From: Paraburkholderia sp. BL23I1N1
Lineage (GTDB): Bacteria > Pseudomonadota > Gammaproteobacteria > Burkholderiales > Burkholderiaceae
Assembly (NCBI RefSeq): GCF_003610295.1
Contig: NZ_RAPV01000002.1
Location: 620,001 to 684,000 of the forward strand
Direction of reading: 5' to 3'
DNA: 64,000 bases
Shown in pieces: positions 17,804-27,646 of this stretch. Both the position numbers and the translations under genes were made by a program. Position 1 is the first letter of the stretch. Each line of letters starts with the position of its first letter. The notes under the pieces are model-generated. The model did not search any database. It was not told the origin of the DNA and saw only the letters and a program-made list of their open reading frames with translations.

Positions 17804-18832
17804 TCAACGGCGCGCAACCGCGGCGGCGGGCTGCTCGCGCGAGGCAGCACGGGTTTCGCCGCTGAGGTCGCGAGCACCCCAACGCTGCGCGAGCGCGGCG
17901 CACACCATCAGCTGGATCTGGTGGAACAGCATCAGCGGCAAGACCACCGCGCCCACCGCGTGCGAGGCGAAAATCACCTTGGCCATCGGCACGCCGGCGG
18001 CGAGGCTTTTCTTCGACCCGCAGAAGATGATCGTGATCTGATCGGCGCGGTTGAATCCGAGCCGCTTGCTGACCAGGATCGTCAAGGCCAGCGCGAGCGC
18101 GAGCAGTACCACGCAGATCAACAGCAGGCCGCCGAGCGCGGACAGCGGAATCGTATGCCACAGGCCTTCGTTGACGGCCTCGCTGAACGCGCCGTACACC
18201 ACCAGCAGGATCGAGCCCTGGTCCACGAACTTCAGCACGCCGCGATTGCGCTCGATCCACTTGCCGATCAGCGGGCGCAGCAACTGCCCGGCCACGAACG
18301 GCACCAGCAGTTGCAAAACGATGTTGCCCACCGTATGCCACGGCGAGGCGCCGCCGCTCGCGGCCTGATTGGTGACGACGAGGCTGACGAGTGCGGGCGT
18401 GATGAAGATGCCCAGCAGGCTCGAGGCCGACGCGCTGCATACGGCGGCCGGCACGTTGCCTTTGGCAATGGAGGTGAACGCGATAGACGATTGAACCGTA
18501 GACGGCAGCGTGCAGAGGAAGAGGACCCCCGCATAGAGCGCCGGCGTGACAAGTGGCGAAAGGAGCGGCTTCAGCGCGAGGCCGAGCAGCGGAAAGAGCG
18601 CGAAGGTGCTGAGCAGCACCACCAGATGCAGGCGCCAATGCGTCGCACCCGCAATGATCGCTTCGCGTGAAAGCTTGGCGCCGTGCAGGAAAAACAGCAG
18701 GCCGACTGCGACGTTCGTCACCCAGTTGAACCCGACGGCGGCCTGCCCGTGAACCGGCAGGACGCTGGCAAGGATCACGGTGCCCACGAGGCACAAGGTG
18801 AAATTGTCGGGAAGCAGTTTCGGGCGAGCCAT
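17804..18832 (-). CDS. SBF-like (bile acid:sodium symporter family) transporter
   Basis: 342 residues, about ten hydrophobic segments, starting MARPKLLPDNFTLCLVGTVILASVLP. LLFFLHGAKLSREAI, LFLCTLPSTVQSSIAFTSIAKGN and FCGSKKSLAAGVPMAKVIF are the signature stretches of the PF13593 branch (SBF-like, YfeH type). The crossing-helix motif with TLPSTVQSS corresponds to the sodium and substrate site. Substrates of this branch are poorly known. The upstream AT-rich region contains a symmetric set of palindromes (18919-18958). Confidence 0.9.
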   Translation of the reverse strand: MARPKLLPDNFTLCLVGTVILASVLPVHGQAAVGFNWVTNVAVGLLFFLHGAKLSREAIIAGATHWRLHLVVLLSTFALFPLLGLALKPLLSPLVTPALYAGVLFLCTLPSTVQSSIAFTSIAKGNVPAAVCSASASSLLGIFITPALVSLVVTNQAASGGASPWHTVGNIVLQLLVPFVAGQLLRPLIGKWIERNRGVLKFVDQGSILLVVYGAFSEAVNEGLWHTIPLSALGGLLLICVVLLALALALTILVSKRLGFNRADQITIIFCGSKKSLAAGVPMAKVIFASHAVGAVVLPLMLFHQIQLMVCAALAQRWGARDLSGETRAASREQPAAAVARR

Positions 18833-19281
18833 GGCGGAATCTCGATTCGGTGATGCGAAAAGCAGGGCGCGCGAGTGCGCCCGACTCAGGCTATGAAAAA
18901 CGCCTATTGTTGTCGAAAATCGATTAAATATGCAAATTCATTTGCCGAATCGATTAATGAGTATTGCGCATCAAATATGCTGTGTCGGCAATGCTTCAGC
19001 CAATGTCCACGGTGAGTTTCAGTATTGGTGAGCGCATCTGTTTGGTCCACTGCCGTTTTGACATTCCGACTAAAAATCCGCCTGAAATTCGTGCATACGC
19101 AAGCACGTTCAGCGCATCCGGATATAGCCGCCGAAGCAAGCTGCTTCAAGGCTTTGGCGCAAGGACTCTGTCGCGGAAAAACGTCGCAGTAACAAGGTGT
19201 TACAACAGCGGTCGAGGCCTAACACTTTTTGGCTCGACACCCTTTGCCGGCACCCATAAATTACGCTCAAAGGCCATCGGG
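18833..19281. other. AT-rich intergenic region between divergent genes
   Basis: 449 bp between the symporter and the exported Gly/Asn-rich protein. The 18890-18970 part is markedly AT-rich and carries the palindrome cluster. The open frame running through 18964-19281 in phase with the downstream gene lacks a Shine-Dalgarno and resembles nothing I know, so I treat it as non-coding. Confidence 0.5.
18919..18958. promoter_or_regulatory. Symmetric palindrome cluster upstream of SBF-like symporter
   Basis: Two identical AATCGATTAA boxes (18919-18928 and 18949-18958) exactly 30 bp apart flank the perfect palindrome GCAAAT-TC-ATTTGC (18932-18945). The AT-rich setting and three-turn spacing suggest an operator for a dimeric or tetrameric regulator. 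It lies 87-126 bp in front of the symporter start. Confidence 0.5.
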
Positions 19282-19938
19282 ATGCCCCGCGCCGCGACAG
19301 ATACGCAGCGCTCGTGCCGGTCCCAGAACAAGTCCATCGCAGCTCGAACGGTGGACTTCAGGCAGGTCTTCGGGCATGTGAGTCACGTGGTGGACGGGTT
19401 GTCGAGAACGAAGCACTGGGCGTTGGGCGCGGTTATCGCCGCGTTGTGCTCGTTCGCCTATGCAAAAGTGCCGGGCATACCGCATGGAGGCGGTGGCGGC
19501 GGATACTCGCACGCCGCCGCGGACCACGCAATGCGCGGTGATGCGCGCAACCGCGGCTACTACTATGGCGCCACCAATGTAAGACCGGCTCGCAACAACG
19601 TGGCCGACAGCAACGCGCGCTTGCCGCGTGGCGGCGCGAACTTCGCCACCGGCAGCTACGTCAACGGCTTTGGCGGTTACAACCCGGGCATGCGTCATGT
19701 TGCCGGGCCGGCTGGATATCCTAACGATAGCCGCGGCGGCATGCAGTACGCCGGCGCTATCACCCCGGTCAGCGCCGAATCGCGCACGGTGCCCCGGCCG
19801 CCGCCCAACGCGCCGGTTCGCGCTGGCTCGATTCGCGCCGATGTTGCCCGCTACAACGAAGAGCGCGGCTCTTCGCGTGCCATGCAACGCCCGGCGGACG
19901 ACGCGCGTCAGCAAGAAGGTTCGCCCTACCGTAACTAA
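19282..19938 (+). CDS. Exported Gly/Asn/Arg-rich protein of unknown function
   Basis: 218 residues from ATG 19282; GTG 19378 is an alternative that would leave a more usual signal peptide (RTKHWALGAVIAALCSFAYA, cleavage before KVPG). The mature part is low complexity: a HGGGGGGYSHAA run, then Asn/Gly/Tyr-rich segments such as GYYYGATNV and NGFGGYNPG, and a Pro/Arg-rich tail. There are no cysteines or known domains. It is probably periplasmic or surface-associated. The function is unknown, and the start is uncertain. Confidence 0.6.
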   Translation: MPRAATDTQRSCRSQNKSIAARTVDFRQVFGHVSHVVDGLSRTKHWALGAVIAALCSFAYAKVPGIPHGGGGGGYSHAAADHAMRGDARNRGYYYGATNVRPARNNVADSNARLPRGGANFATGSYVNGFGGYNPGMRHVAGPAGYPNDSRGGMQYAGAITPVSAESRTVPRPPPNAPVRAGSIRADVARYNEERGSSRAMQRPADDARQQEGSPYRN

Positions 19939-20486
19939 TCGCGGACTAAAAGCACCGCGTTAGTGCGGTCCTACACCGCCCCTCGTTTCACTTAATCCCC
20001 TTCTCAAGCTTCGCCGAATCCGCTTCTCCGGCTTTCAAACCGGTTTGAGGTGGCATTGCGCGTTGCTGTTGTCCAAAAAGCCCCCGTCAATGTGACGTTT
20101 CGACGCCACACTTTCTTGAAAACACTCGGCAGCAAACCGCGTCCCGTCGTCAAATTTGGTCGATTTCGCCGCGGCGCGTCATCCGCTTGTCATCTCAACC
20201 GTTATCACCCAGTCGGGCGCAATGTCAGTAACGCTTTGCGCTGAACCGCGAAGTCCGCGGCGACGCGGCGATAACGTACACGGCCAGCGCTTTATCAGGC
20301 CGATAAGTGACAAAACTAATCAGACCGCTATACCCGCAATAACCCACGATATTTTTGTCCATAAAAATGGTCCGCAAAGATGGTCCCGCCCAGATTGGCT
20401 CGATGATCGAACGGACAACAACAACGATTCGCGCGAGCTCCCCCTTTCGCACAGCCACACCCTTTTTGACAAAGACAGGAGAACCC
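19939..20486. other. Intergenic, upstream of the second porin
   Basis: 548 bp without a supported gene. Short frames here lack ribosome-binding sites and recognisable products. The region just upstream of the porin (20300-20480) is A-rich and presumably carries its promoter and leader, but no clear -35/-10 pair stands out. A small GC-rich dyad lies around 20248-20275. Confidence 0.5.
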
Positions 20487-21575
20487 ATGAAAACAAGCAT
20501 CAGCAGTGCGCTGAAGACCACCCTCAAGGCAACCGCGTGTGCCGCTCTGCTGGCCAGTGCATCGTCTGCTTTTGCGCAATCGAGCGTGCAACTCTACGGT
20601 CAGGTCGACGAATGGGTGGGCGCGCAGAAATTCCCAGCCGGCAAGACGGCAGTGCAGGTGTCCGGTGGCGGCATGTCGACGTCGTACTGGGGCTTGAAGG
20701 GGGCCGAAGATCTGGGCAACGGCTACAAGGCGATCTTCACGCTGGAAGGCTTCTTCCGTGCGCAGAACGGCCAGTACGGCCGCTTCCAGGGCGACACGAT
20801 GTTCTCGCGTAACGCGTACGTCGGTATCGAATCGCCGTACGGCACGGTGACGGCCGGCCGTCTGACCACGCCGCTGTTCGTGTCGACGATCCTGTTCAAC
20901 CCGTTCATCGACTCGTACGTGTTCTCGCCGATGGTGACCCACGTGTACCTTGGGCTCGGCACGTTCCCGACGTACTCGACGGATCAGGGCGTGACGGGCG
21001 ATTCGGGCTGGAACAACGCAGTGTCGTACTCGTCGCCGAACTTCGGCGGCCTGTCCGCTACGGCGATGTACGCGCTCGGCAACACGGCGGGTCAGAACGG
21101 CTCGAAGAAGTGGAGCGGCCAGGTGCTGTATTTCCACGGCCCGTTCGCGGCGACCGCGGTGTACCAGTATGTGAACTTCAACAACACGCCGGGCGACCTC
21201 GGCAGCTTCGACTCGTCGGGCGTTCCGGGCCTGAAGAGCCAGAGCGTGGCGCAAGCCGGCGTCTCGTACGACATGAAGTTCGTAAAGTTCTTTGGCCAGT
21301 ACATGTACACGTACAACCAGCAGACCATTTCGAGCTGGCATGTGAATACGGCGCAGGGCGGCGTGTCGGTCCCGGCCGGCCCGGGTACGGTGATGGCGTC
21401 GTACGCCTATTCGCGCGACGGCGGTGGCCTCGACCAGACCCGTCAGACGGCTGCGCTCGGCTACGACTATCCGCTGTCCAAGCGCACGGATATCTACGCG
21501 GCTTATATGTACGACAAGATCTCCAGCCAGACGAGCGGCAACACGTACGGCGTCGGTCTGCGCGCGAAGTTCTAA
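20487..21575 (+). CDS. Gram-negative general porin (second copy)
   Basis: 362 residues. The signal peptide MKTSISSALKTTLKATACAALLASASSAFAQ is followed by SSVQLYGQVDEWVGAQKFPAG, the first beta-strand, then WGLKGAEDLGNGYKAIFTLEGFF, FSRNAYVGIESPYGTVTAGR and a terminal VGLRAKF. AGGAGAA lies just before ATG 20487; an upstream in-phase extension is not supported. It is clearly diverged from the porin at 9.3 kb and unlinked to the IclR region. An intrinsic terminator follows at 21653. Confidence 0.95.
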   Translation: MKTSISSALKTTLKATACAALLASASSAFAQSSVQLYGQVDEWVGAQKFPAGKTAVQVSGGGMSTSYWGLKGAEDLGNGYKAIFTLEGFFRAQNGQYGRFQGDTMFSRNAYVGIESPYGTVTAGRLTTPLFVSTILFNPFIDSYVFSPMVTHVYLGLGTFPTYSTDQGVTGDSGWNNAVSYSSPNFGGLSATAMYALGNTAGQNGSKKWSGQVLYFHGPFAATAVYQYVNFNNTPGDLGSFDSSGVPGLKSQSVAQAGVSYDMKFVKFFGQYMYTYNQQTISSWHVNTAQGGVSVPAGPGTVMASYAYSRDGGGLDQTRQTAALGYDYPLSKRTDIYAAYMYDKISSQTSGNTYGVGLRAKF

Positions 21576-21652
21576 ACGTCTGGGTCAAGGCGGGCGGTGC
21601 TTGCGAGCAGGTGCCGTGCGACGCCGACCCTGTCGAGACAGGTAACATCGGC

Positions 21653-21690
21653 AAAGCCCATCTTCCCTGGAAGATGGGCTTTGTCGTTTC
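21653..21690 (+). terminator. Terminator after second porin
   Basis: A 14-bp perfect stem, AAAGCCCATCTTCC / GGAAGATGGGCTTT (21653-21666 and 21669-21682), with a 2-nt CT spacer, followed by TGTCGTTTC. Confidence 0.75.
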
Positions 21691-21802
21691 TGGTGTCCGC
21701 TTCCGGCACCCGCCTCCGGAGCCCCATCTCCCCGATTTGCCGACCAGCTTTTGATAAACCCGGCAAAATGGCGCCGATTGATTCCTGAAGCGAGCGATTG
21801 AG

Positions 21803-22747
21803 ATGGATACCCTCGTCAGCATGAAAGTGTTCCGCCACGTGGTCGAAGTCGGCAGCTTTGTCGGCGCGGCCGAGCGGATGGAGATGTCGGCGGCGATGGC
21901 GAGCAAGCACGTGATGCACCTCGAACAGCAGCTCGGTGCGCGCTTGCTGAACCGCACCACGCGTCGTGTCGCGCCGACCGAGGCGGGCCGCGAATACTAC
22001 GAGCGTCTGAGCCAGGTGCTCACCGAACTCGACGAAGCCGGGCAGGTGGTCGGCGCGGCGAGCGTCGTGCCGCAAGGGCGTTTGCGGGTGTCGTCGTTGT
22101 CGGCGTTCGGCTTGAGCCACGTGATGGCCGCGGTGGCCGACTACGCCGAGCAGTATCCGCAAGTCACCGTCGACATGACTCTGTCCGATCGCGTGGTCGA
22201 ACTGATCGACGAAGGCTTCGACGTCGCGATCCGCGCTTCGCCGGGCGGGCTGAAATCGTCTTCGCTGATCGCCCGGCAGATTGCGACCGCCCATCTGGTG
22301 CTGTGCGCCTCGCCGGCCTATCTGCGGAAGCACGGCACGCCGAAGACGGTCGCCGATCTGGCGCGTCACAACTATCTGCAATACGCGGGCGTGGCTCCGC
22401 TGGAAGTCGCGACCGCCACCGGCAACGGGAACGGCACGCCGCGCGTGCGTCTGTCCGGCAATCTGATCGTCAACCACCTGGAGGCGCAGCGCGTGATCGT
22501 GCTGCAAGGCGCGGGCATCGCGATGCTCGGCACCGAGGTGATCGGCGACGATCTGGCTACGGGACGCCTTGTGCCGCTGCTGGTGGACGACGTGCCGCCG
22601 CGCGAGTTGCCGATCCACGTGGTCTATGCGAGCCGCCGGCATCTGTCGGCCAAGGTGCGTTCGTTTGTCGACTTCCTGGCCGAGCGGTTCGCGAACGAAT
22701 CGCTTTGGCCTTCGCTCGAGCAGATCAAGGCGCTCGCGATGCGATAG
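21803..22747 (+). CDS. LysR-family transcriptional regulator
   Basis: 314 residues. The N-terminal helix-turn-helix reads FRHVVEVGSFVGAAERMEMSAAMASKHVMHLEQQLGARLLNRTTRRV. An effector domain follows (GRLRVSSLSAFG, VDMTLSDRVVELIDEGFDVAIRA, GAGIAMLG), as in the CrgA/DsdC-like branch often found in Burkholderia. Its target is unclear, since icmF follows 118 bp downstream on the same strand rather than divergently. An imperfect 12-bp stem (22747-22758 / 22776-22788) directly after the stop could end the transcript. Confidence 0.93.
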   Translation: MDTLVSMKVFRHVVEVGSFVGAAERMEMSAAMASKHVMHLEQQLGARLLNRTTRRVAPTEAGREYYERLSQVLTELDEAGQVVGAASVVPQGRLRVSSLSAFGLSHVMAAVADYAEQYPQVTVDMTLSDRVVELIDEGFDVAIRASPGGLKSSSLIARQIATAHLVLCASPAYLRKHGTPKTVADLARHNYLQYAGVAPLEVATATGNGNGTPRVRLSGNLIVNHLEAQRVIVLQGAGIAMLGTEVIGDDLATGRLVPLLVDDVPPRELPIHVVYASRRHLSAKVRSFVDFLAERFANESLWPSLEQIKALAMR

Positions 22748-22788
22748 GCACGTTGCGCGGCTACGCGAGGCCGGTGCGCAAGCGTGCC
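22747..22788. other. Imperfect hairpin between lysR-type gene and icmF
   Basis: GGCACGTTGCGC (22747-22758) pairs with GCGCAAGCGTGCC (22776-22788) with one bulged base and a 17-nt loop. There is no T-run. It is possibly a transcript-end structure for the regulator or part of the icmF leader. Confidence 0.4.
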
Positions 22789-22865
22789 GAGTAGCCCGAT
22801 CAGGCTCCACCCCCATTTCGCTATACTGGTTGCAGCACCCATACGCGTAACGATCTGGGGGAGAC

Positions 22866-25800
22866 ATGACCGATCTGTCCACGCCGCAGCGCGCCGGTGG
22901 CCACAAGCTGCCCGCGGGCCGGCGCCTGCGCTTTGTCACTGCCGCCGCCTTGTTCGACGGCCACGACGCGTCGATCAACATCATGCGGCGCATTCTGCAA
23001 GCGAGCGGCGTCGAGGTGATCCACCTCGGCCACAACCGCTCGGTCGATGAAGTCGCCACCGCCGCACTGCAGGAAGACGCCGACGGCGTCGCGGTGTCGA
23101 GCTATCAGGGCGGCCACAACGAATACTTCCGTTATCTCGTCGATCTGCTGCGCGCGCGTGGCGGCGAGCGCATCAAGGTATTTGGCGGCGGCGGCGGCGT
23201 GATCGTCCCCGAAGAAATTGCCGAACTCGAACGGTACGGTGTCGAGAAGATCTATTCGCCGCATGACGGCCAGCGTCTCGGTCTGCAAGGCATGATCGAC
23301 GACATGATTGCGCGCTGCGCTGAAGTCGTGCGCGCCGCTGCAGCCGTACGGAAGAGCCCGATTGGCGAGTGGGTGGGTGATTTGTCGGCGTGTGGGCTGC
23401 CGCGGTTCGAACCGGGTGCAGCGTCGCGCATCGAGTCAAATGCCGATGATCGCGCCAACGCACGCGATTCTTCCGCTACAGCCGAACATCCCGACCCAGC
23501 AGCCTTCACTTTCCGCCGCCTTGCCCAACTGATCAGCGCGTATGAAGCGGGCCGCGTCAATTCGGCCGAGCAGGAAATACTATCGGTCCTTGCACAGGCG
23601 ATCGAGGTCCCCGTCCTCGGTATCACCGGCACCGGCGGCGCCGGCAAATCTTCGCTCACCGACGAACTGATCCGCCGCTTTCGCCTCGATTATGGCGACG
23701 CCCTCACCATTGCCGTGCTGGCGATCGACCCGTCGCGCCGTAAATCCGGCGGCGCGCTGCTCGGCGACCGTATCCGCATGAACGCAATCGGCGATTGGGG
23801 CGGCGGCGCGCGCGTCTACATGCGCTCGATGGCGACACGCAACGCATCGAATGAAATTACCGATTCGTTGTCCGACGTGCTCACGCTGTGCAAGGCCGCG
23901 GGCTTCGATCTGATCATCGTGGAGACGTCCGGGATCGGGCAGGGCAATGCGGCGATCGTGCCGTTCGTCGACGAATCGCTGTATGTGATGACGCCGGAAT
24001 TTGGCGCGGCGAGCCAGTTGGAGAAGATCGACATGCTCGACTTCGCCAGCTTCGTCGCGATCAACAAGTTCGACCGTAAAGGCGCGCCGGATGCGTTGCG
24101 CGATGTCGCCAAGCAGGTGCAGCGCAATCGCGGCGACTTCGCGAAGTCGCCCGGCGCGATGCCGGTGTTCGGCACGATCGCCTCGCGCTTTAACGACGAT
24201 GGCGTGACCGCGCTTTATCAGCACGTGGCCGATGCGCTGCGCACGCATGGCCTGCGTTCGGGCGGAGGCCGTCTGCCTGTGCTTGATGACCTGCGCCATT
24301 CGAGCGGGCGAAATGCCATCGTGCCCCCGGCACGCGTGCGCTATCTCGCGGATGTCGCGCAGACCGTCCACGCGTACCGCGAGCGTGCCGACGCGCAAGC
24401 GCGCATCGCACGTGAGCGCTGGCAACTCGTCGAAGCGCGGCGGATGCTCGACGAAGCTGATGCAGGCAACCCCAACTCAACCCAACTCGACACAGTCATC
24501 GCCCAACGCACCGCCGCCCTCGGCGAACGCGAACGCAAGCTCCTCGACGCCTGGCCGCAAACCGTTGCCGCCTATTCCGGCGACGAACACATCGTCAACA
24601 TACGCGACCGCGACATTCGCACCGCGCTCACCGTTACGACACTATCCGGCTCCAGGGTCCGCAAAGTCGCGCTGCCGAAATTCGTCGACCATGGCGAAAT
24701 CCTGCGATGGCTGATGCTCGACAATCTCCCCGGCTACTTTCCGTTCACCGCGGGCGTATTCCCGTTTCGCCGCGAAAACGAAGACCCGACGCGGATGTTC
24801 GCCGGCGAAGGCGATCCGTTCCGCACCAACCGCCGCTTCAAAATGCTCTCCGAAGGCATGCCGGCCAAACGTCTTTCCACGGCCTTCGATTCGGTCACCC
24901 TCTATGGCGAAGAGCCGCACGAGCGCCCCGACATCTACGGCAAGGTGGGCAACTCGGGCGTCTCCGTCGCGACGCTCGACGATATGAAAGCGCTCTACGA
25001 CGGCTTCGATCTGTGCGCGCCCGAAACGTCGGTATCGATGACGATCAACGGCCCAGCGCCGACGATTCTCGCGATGTTCTTCAACGTCGCGATCGATCAG
25101 CAGATCGCGCGCATGACGCAGCAGCAAGGTCGCCCGCTGACGGAGGACGAACTCGCAGCCGCTCGCCGCACCGCGTTGGAAAACGTGCGCGGCACGGTAC
25201 AAGCCGACATCCTGAAGGAAGACCAAGGCCAGAACACCTGCATCTTCTCGACCGAGTTCAGCCTGAAAGTGATGGGCGATATTCAGGCGTACTTTGTCGA
25301 ACACCGCGTGCGCAATTTCTATTCGGTGTCGATCTCCGGCTATCACATCGCCGAGGCCGGCGCGAATCCGATCTCGCAGCTCGCCTACACGCTCGCGAAC
25401 GGCTTCACCTATGTCGAGGCCTATCTCGCGCGCGGCATGTCGATCGACGACTTCGCGCCGAATCTGTCGTTCTTCTTTTCGAACGGCATGGACCCGGAAT
25501 ACACGGTGCTGGGCCGTGTCGCGCGACGCATCTGGGCCATTGCCATGCGCGAGCGCTACGGCGCGAACGAACGCAGCCAGAAACTCAAGTATCACGTGCA
25601 GACCTCGGGCCGCAGCCTGCACGCGCAGGAGATCGACTTCAACGATATCCGTACCACGCTGCAAGCGCTGATCGCGATCTACGACAACTGCAATTCGCTG
25701 CACACCAATGCATTCGACGAAGCGATCACCACGCCCACCGAAGATTCGGTGCACCGCGCGGTCGCGATCCAGTTGATCATCAACCGCGAATGGGGGCTGG

Positions 25801-26288
25801 CGAAAAATCAGAATCCGAATCAGGGCAGCTTCGTGATCGAGGAACTGACCGATCTGGTGGAAGAAGCGGTGCTGGCGGAATTCGATCGACTGACTGAGCG
25901 CGGCGGCGTGTTAGGCGCAATGGAAACGGGTTATCAGCGCGGACGCATTCAGGACGAATCGATGCTGTACGAGCATCGCAAACACGATGGTTCGTATCCG
26001 ATCGTCGGTGTGAACACGTTTTTGAGCGCGCATCCGCATGAAGCGCCGCCGCCGATCGCGCTCGCCCGTTCAACCGACGAAGAAAAACAGAGCCAGTTGA
26101 AGCGTCTGCGCGATTTTCAGGCGCGGCACCAGCACGATGCACCCGCTGCGCTTGAACGCCTGAAGCGCGCGGTGATCGACGATGACAACGTGTTCGCCGT
26201 GCTGATGGACGTCGTGCGTGTCTGCTCGCTCGGGCAAATCACGCACGCGTTGTTTGAAGTGGGCGGGCAGTACCGCCGCAATATGTGA
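22866..26288 (+). CDS. icmF: Fused isobutyryl-CoA mutase IcmF
   Basis: 1140 residues in the IcmF order. A B12-binding domain (residues 20-155) has the DGHDA loop (DxH at 31-33) and [13 protein letters not shown] MeaB-type GTPase chaperone domain carries Walker [10 protein letters not shown] near 255, [24 protein letters not shown] and NKFDRKGA. A linker and the TIM-barrel mutase domain follow ([46 protein letters not shown]). It interconverts isobutyryl-CoA and n-butyryl-CoA using adenosylcobalamin, and relatives also accept isovaleryl/pivalyl-CoA. The length matches known IcmF proteins. GTPase-assisted reloading of cofactor is built into the same chain. Confidence 0.95.
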   Translation: MTDLSTPQRAGGHKLPAGRRLRFVTAAALFDGHDASINIMRRILQASGVEVIHLGHNRSVDEVATAALQEDADGVAVSSYQGGHNEYFRYLVDLLRARGGERIKVFGGGGGVIVPEEIAELERYGVEKIYSPHDGQRLGLQGMIDDMIARCAEVVRAAAAVRKSPIGEWVGDLSACGLPRFEPGAASRIESNADDRANARDSSATAEHPDPAAFTFRRLAQLISAYEAGRVNSAEQEILSVLAQAIEVPVLGITGTGGAGKSSLTDELIRRFRLDYGDALTIAVLAIDPSRRKSGGALLGDRIRMNAIGDWGGGARVYMRSMATRNASNEITDSLSDVLTLCKAAGFDLIIVETSGIGQGNAAIVPFVDESLYVMTPEFGAASQLEKIDMLDFASFVAINKFDRKGAPDALRDVAKQVQRNRGDFAKSPGAMPVFGTIASRFNDDGVTALYQHVADALRTHGLRSGGGRLPVLDDLRHSSGRNAIVPPARVRYLADVAQTVHAYRERADAQARIARERWQLVEARRMLDEADAGNPNSTQLDTVIAQRTAALGERERKLLDAWPQTVAAYSGDEHIVNIRDRDIRTALTVTTLSGSRVRKVALPKFVDHGEILRWLMLDNLPGYFPFTAGVFPFRRENEDPTRMFAGEGDPFRTNRRFKMLSEGMPAKRLSTAFDSVTLYGEEPHERPDIYGKVGNSGVSVATLDDMKALYDGFDLCAPETSVSMTINGPAPTILAMFFNVAIDQQIARMTQQQGRPLTEDELAAARRTALENVRGTVQADILKEDQGQNTCIFSTEFSLKVMGDIQAYFVEHRVRNFYSVSISGYHIAEAGANPISQLAYTLANGFTYVEAYLARGMSIDDFAPNLSFFFSNGMDPEYTVLGRVARRIWAIAMRERYGANERSQKLKYHVQTSGRSLHAQEIDFNDIRTTLQALIAIYDNCNSLHTNAFDEAITTPTEDSVHRAVAIQLIINREWGLAKNQNPNQGSFVIEELTDLVEEAVLAEFDRLTERGGVLGAMETGYQRGRIQDESMLYEHRKHDGSYPIVGVNTFLSAHPHEAPPPIALARSTDEEKQSQLKRLRDFQARHQHDAPAALERLKRAVIDDDNVFAVLMDVVRVCSLGQITHALFEVGGQYRRNM

Positions 26289-26364
26289 AACCGAAGCTTG
26301 CTGGGCTGCGGCTTCGCTCCGGGCGGAACCGCAGCAGTACCGTCACCCATGCACGCGCGGCGCC

Positions 26365-27324
26365 TTACCGCGCGATGCCGAGCCGCGCTTTCGCGTCGTC
26401 ATATTCCTTCGTCAAACGCTGAACCAGCTCACCCACGCTCGGCACGTCGTCCATCAGGCCGACGCCCTGGCCTGCGCCCCAGATGTCTTTCCACGCCTTC
26501 GCCTTGTCGCTGCCGAAGTTCATCGCGGTCTTGTCCGATTCCGGCAGCGCTTCCGGGTCCAGCCCCGCGTTCACGATACTTTCGCGGATGTAGTTGCCGT
26601 GCACGCCGGTGAACAGGTTCGTGTAGATGATGTCCGACGCCGTGGAATTGACGATCGCCTGTTTATAGCTGTCGACCGCGTGCGCTTCTTTGGTCGCGAT
26701 GAAACGCGTGCCCATGTAGGCGAGGTCCGCGCCCATGGCCTGCGCGGCGAGAATCGAGCCGCCGTTGGCGATCGAGCCGGACAGCACGATCGGGCCGTCG
26801 AACATGCGCCGCACTTCGCCGACCAGCGCGAACGGTGAGGTCGTGCCCGCATGGCCGCCGGCACCCGACGCCACCAGGATCAGCCCGTCGACGCCCGCTT
26901 CCAGCGCCTTCTGCGCATGCCGCAGGTTGATCACGTCGTGCAGCACGATGCCGCCGTAGCTGTGCACCGCGTCGACGATCTCACGCGCCGGCGCGCGCAG
27001 GCTGGTGATGAAGATCGGCACCTTATGTTCGACACACACCCGCACGTCGTGCTCGAGCCGCGTATTCGACTGATGGACGATCTGGTTGACCGCGATCGGT
27101 CCGATGATCGCGTCGGGGTGAGCCGCCTTGTGCTCGGCGAGCTGCGCCTGAATCTGCGTGAGCCATTCGTCGAGCAGTTCAGCCGGGCGTGCATTCAGCG
27201 CGGGGAACGACCCGACGATGCCGGCCTTACATTGAGCCAACACGAGTTCGGGATAGCTGACGATAAACATCGGCGAAGCGACGACGGGCAACGCGAGTTT
27301 TTGCAGGACGGCGGGCAATGCCAT
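26365..27324 (-). CDS. Nitronate monooxygenase (2-nitropropane dioxygenase family)
   Basis: 319 residues from ATG 27324 with AGGAG in front. An FMN-binding TIM barrel: ALPVVASPMFIVSYPELVLAQCKAGIVGSFPALNA, VLHDVINLRHAQKALEAGVDGLILVASGAGGHAG (the GxGGH phosphate/FMN motif), VLSGSIANGGSILAAQAMGADLAYMGTRFIAT. It oxidises alkyl nitronates, or toxic propionate-3-nitronate. It is divergent from the hydrolase at 27647, with a palindromic GAACGATCGTTC box between them. Confidence 0.92.
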   Translation of the reverse strand: MALPAVLQKLALPVVASPMFIVSYPELVLAQCKAGIVGSFPALNARPAELLDEWLTQIQAQLAEHKAAHPDAIIGPIAVNQIVHQSNTRLEHDVRVCVEHKVPIFITSLRAPAREIVDAVHSYGGIVLHDVINLRHAQKALEAGVDGLILVASGAGGHAGTTSPFALVGEVRRMFDGPIVLSGSIANGGSILAAQAMGADLAYMGTRFIATKEAHAVDSYKQAIVNSTASDIIYTNLFTGVHGNYIRESIVNAGLDPEALPESDKTAMNFGSDKAKAWKDIWGAGQGVGLMDDVPSVGELVQRLTKEYDDAKARLGIAR

Positions 27325-27646
27325 GGTGCGAGTCTCCTGATGAACGGACCGGTGCGGTGTAGAGCGCCCGGCAATATTGAGTTTAGCGGCACATGGCCGG
27401 TGGTGCGCCGCGACTGACCGATGGCATACAGCCGCCTCGATCCCGCTACGCGTTTGCCACGCATTTGCCACGGTCGCCCAAAAATTTAAGAACGATCGTT
27501 CGATTATAGGGCAAGCGACCGTATCGTGTCCGTTCGAAACAGTTGGAAGGAGTGTTCAGGTTCTATGCTTGCGTGGGCTATCCCACCCCGCGCCGACACA
27601 TTGCGCTCATACAATGCTTTGACTCCCAAACGACACGAGACCCGCT
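27325..27646. other. Divergent intergenic region with operator-like palindrome
   Basis: 322 bp between nitronate monooxygenase and the hydrolase. It contains the perfect 12-bp palindrome GAACGATCGTTC (27490-27501), of the kind bound by TetR-family dimers, followed by an AT-rich GATTATAGG. No TetR gene is in the window. No ORF here is supported. Confidence 0.5.
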
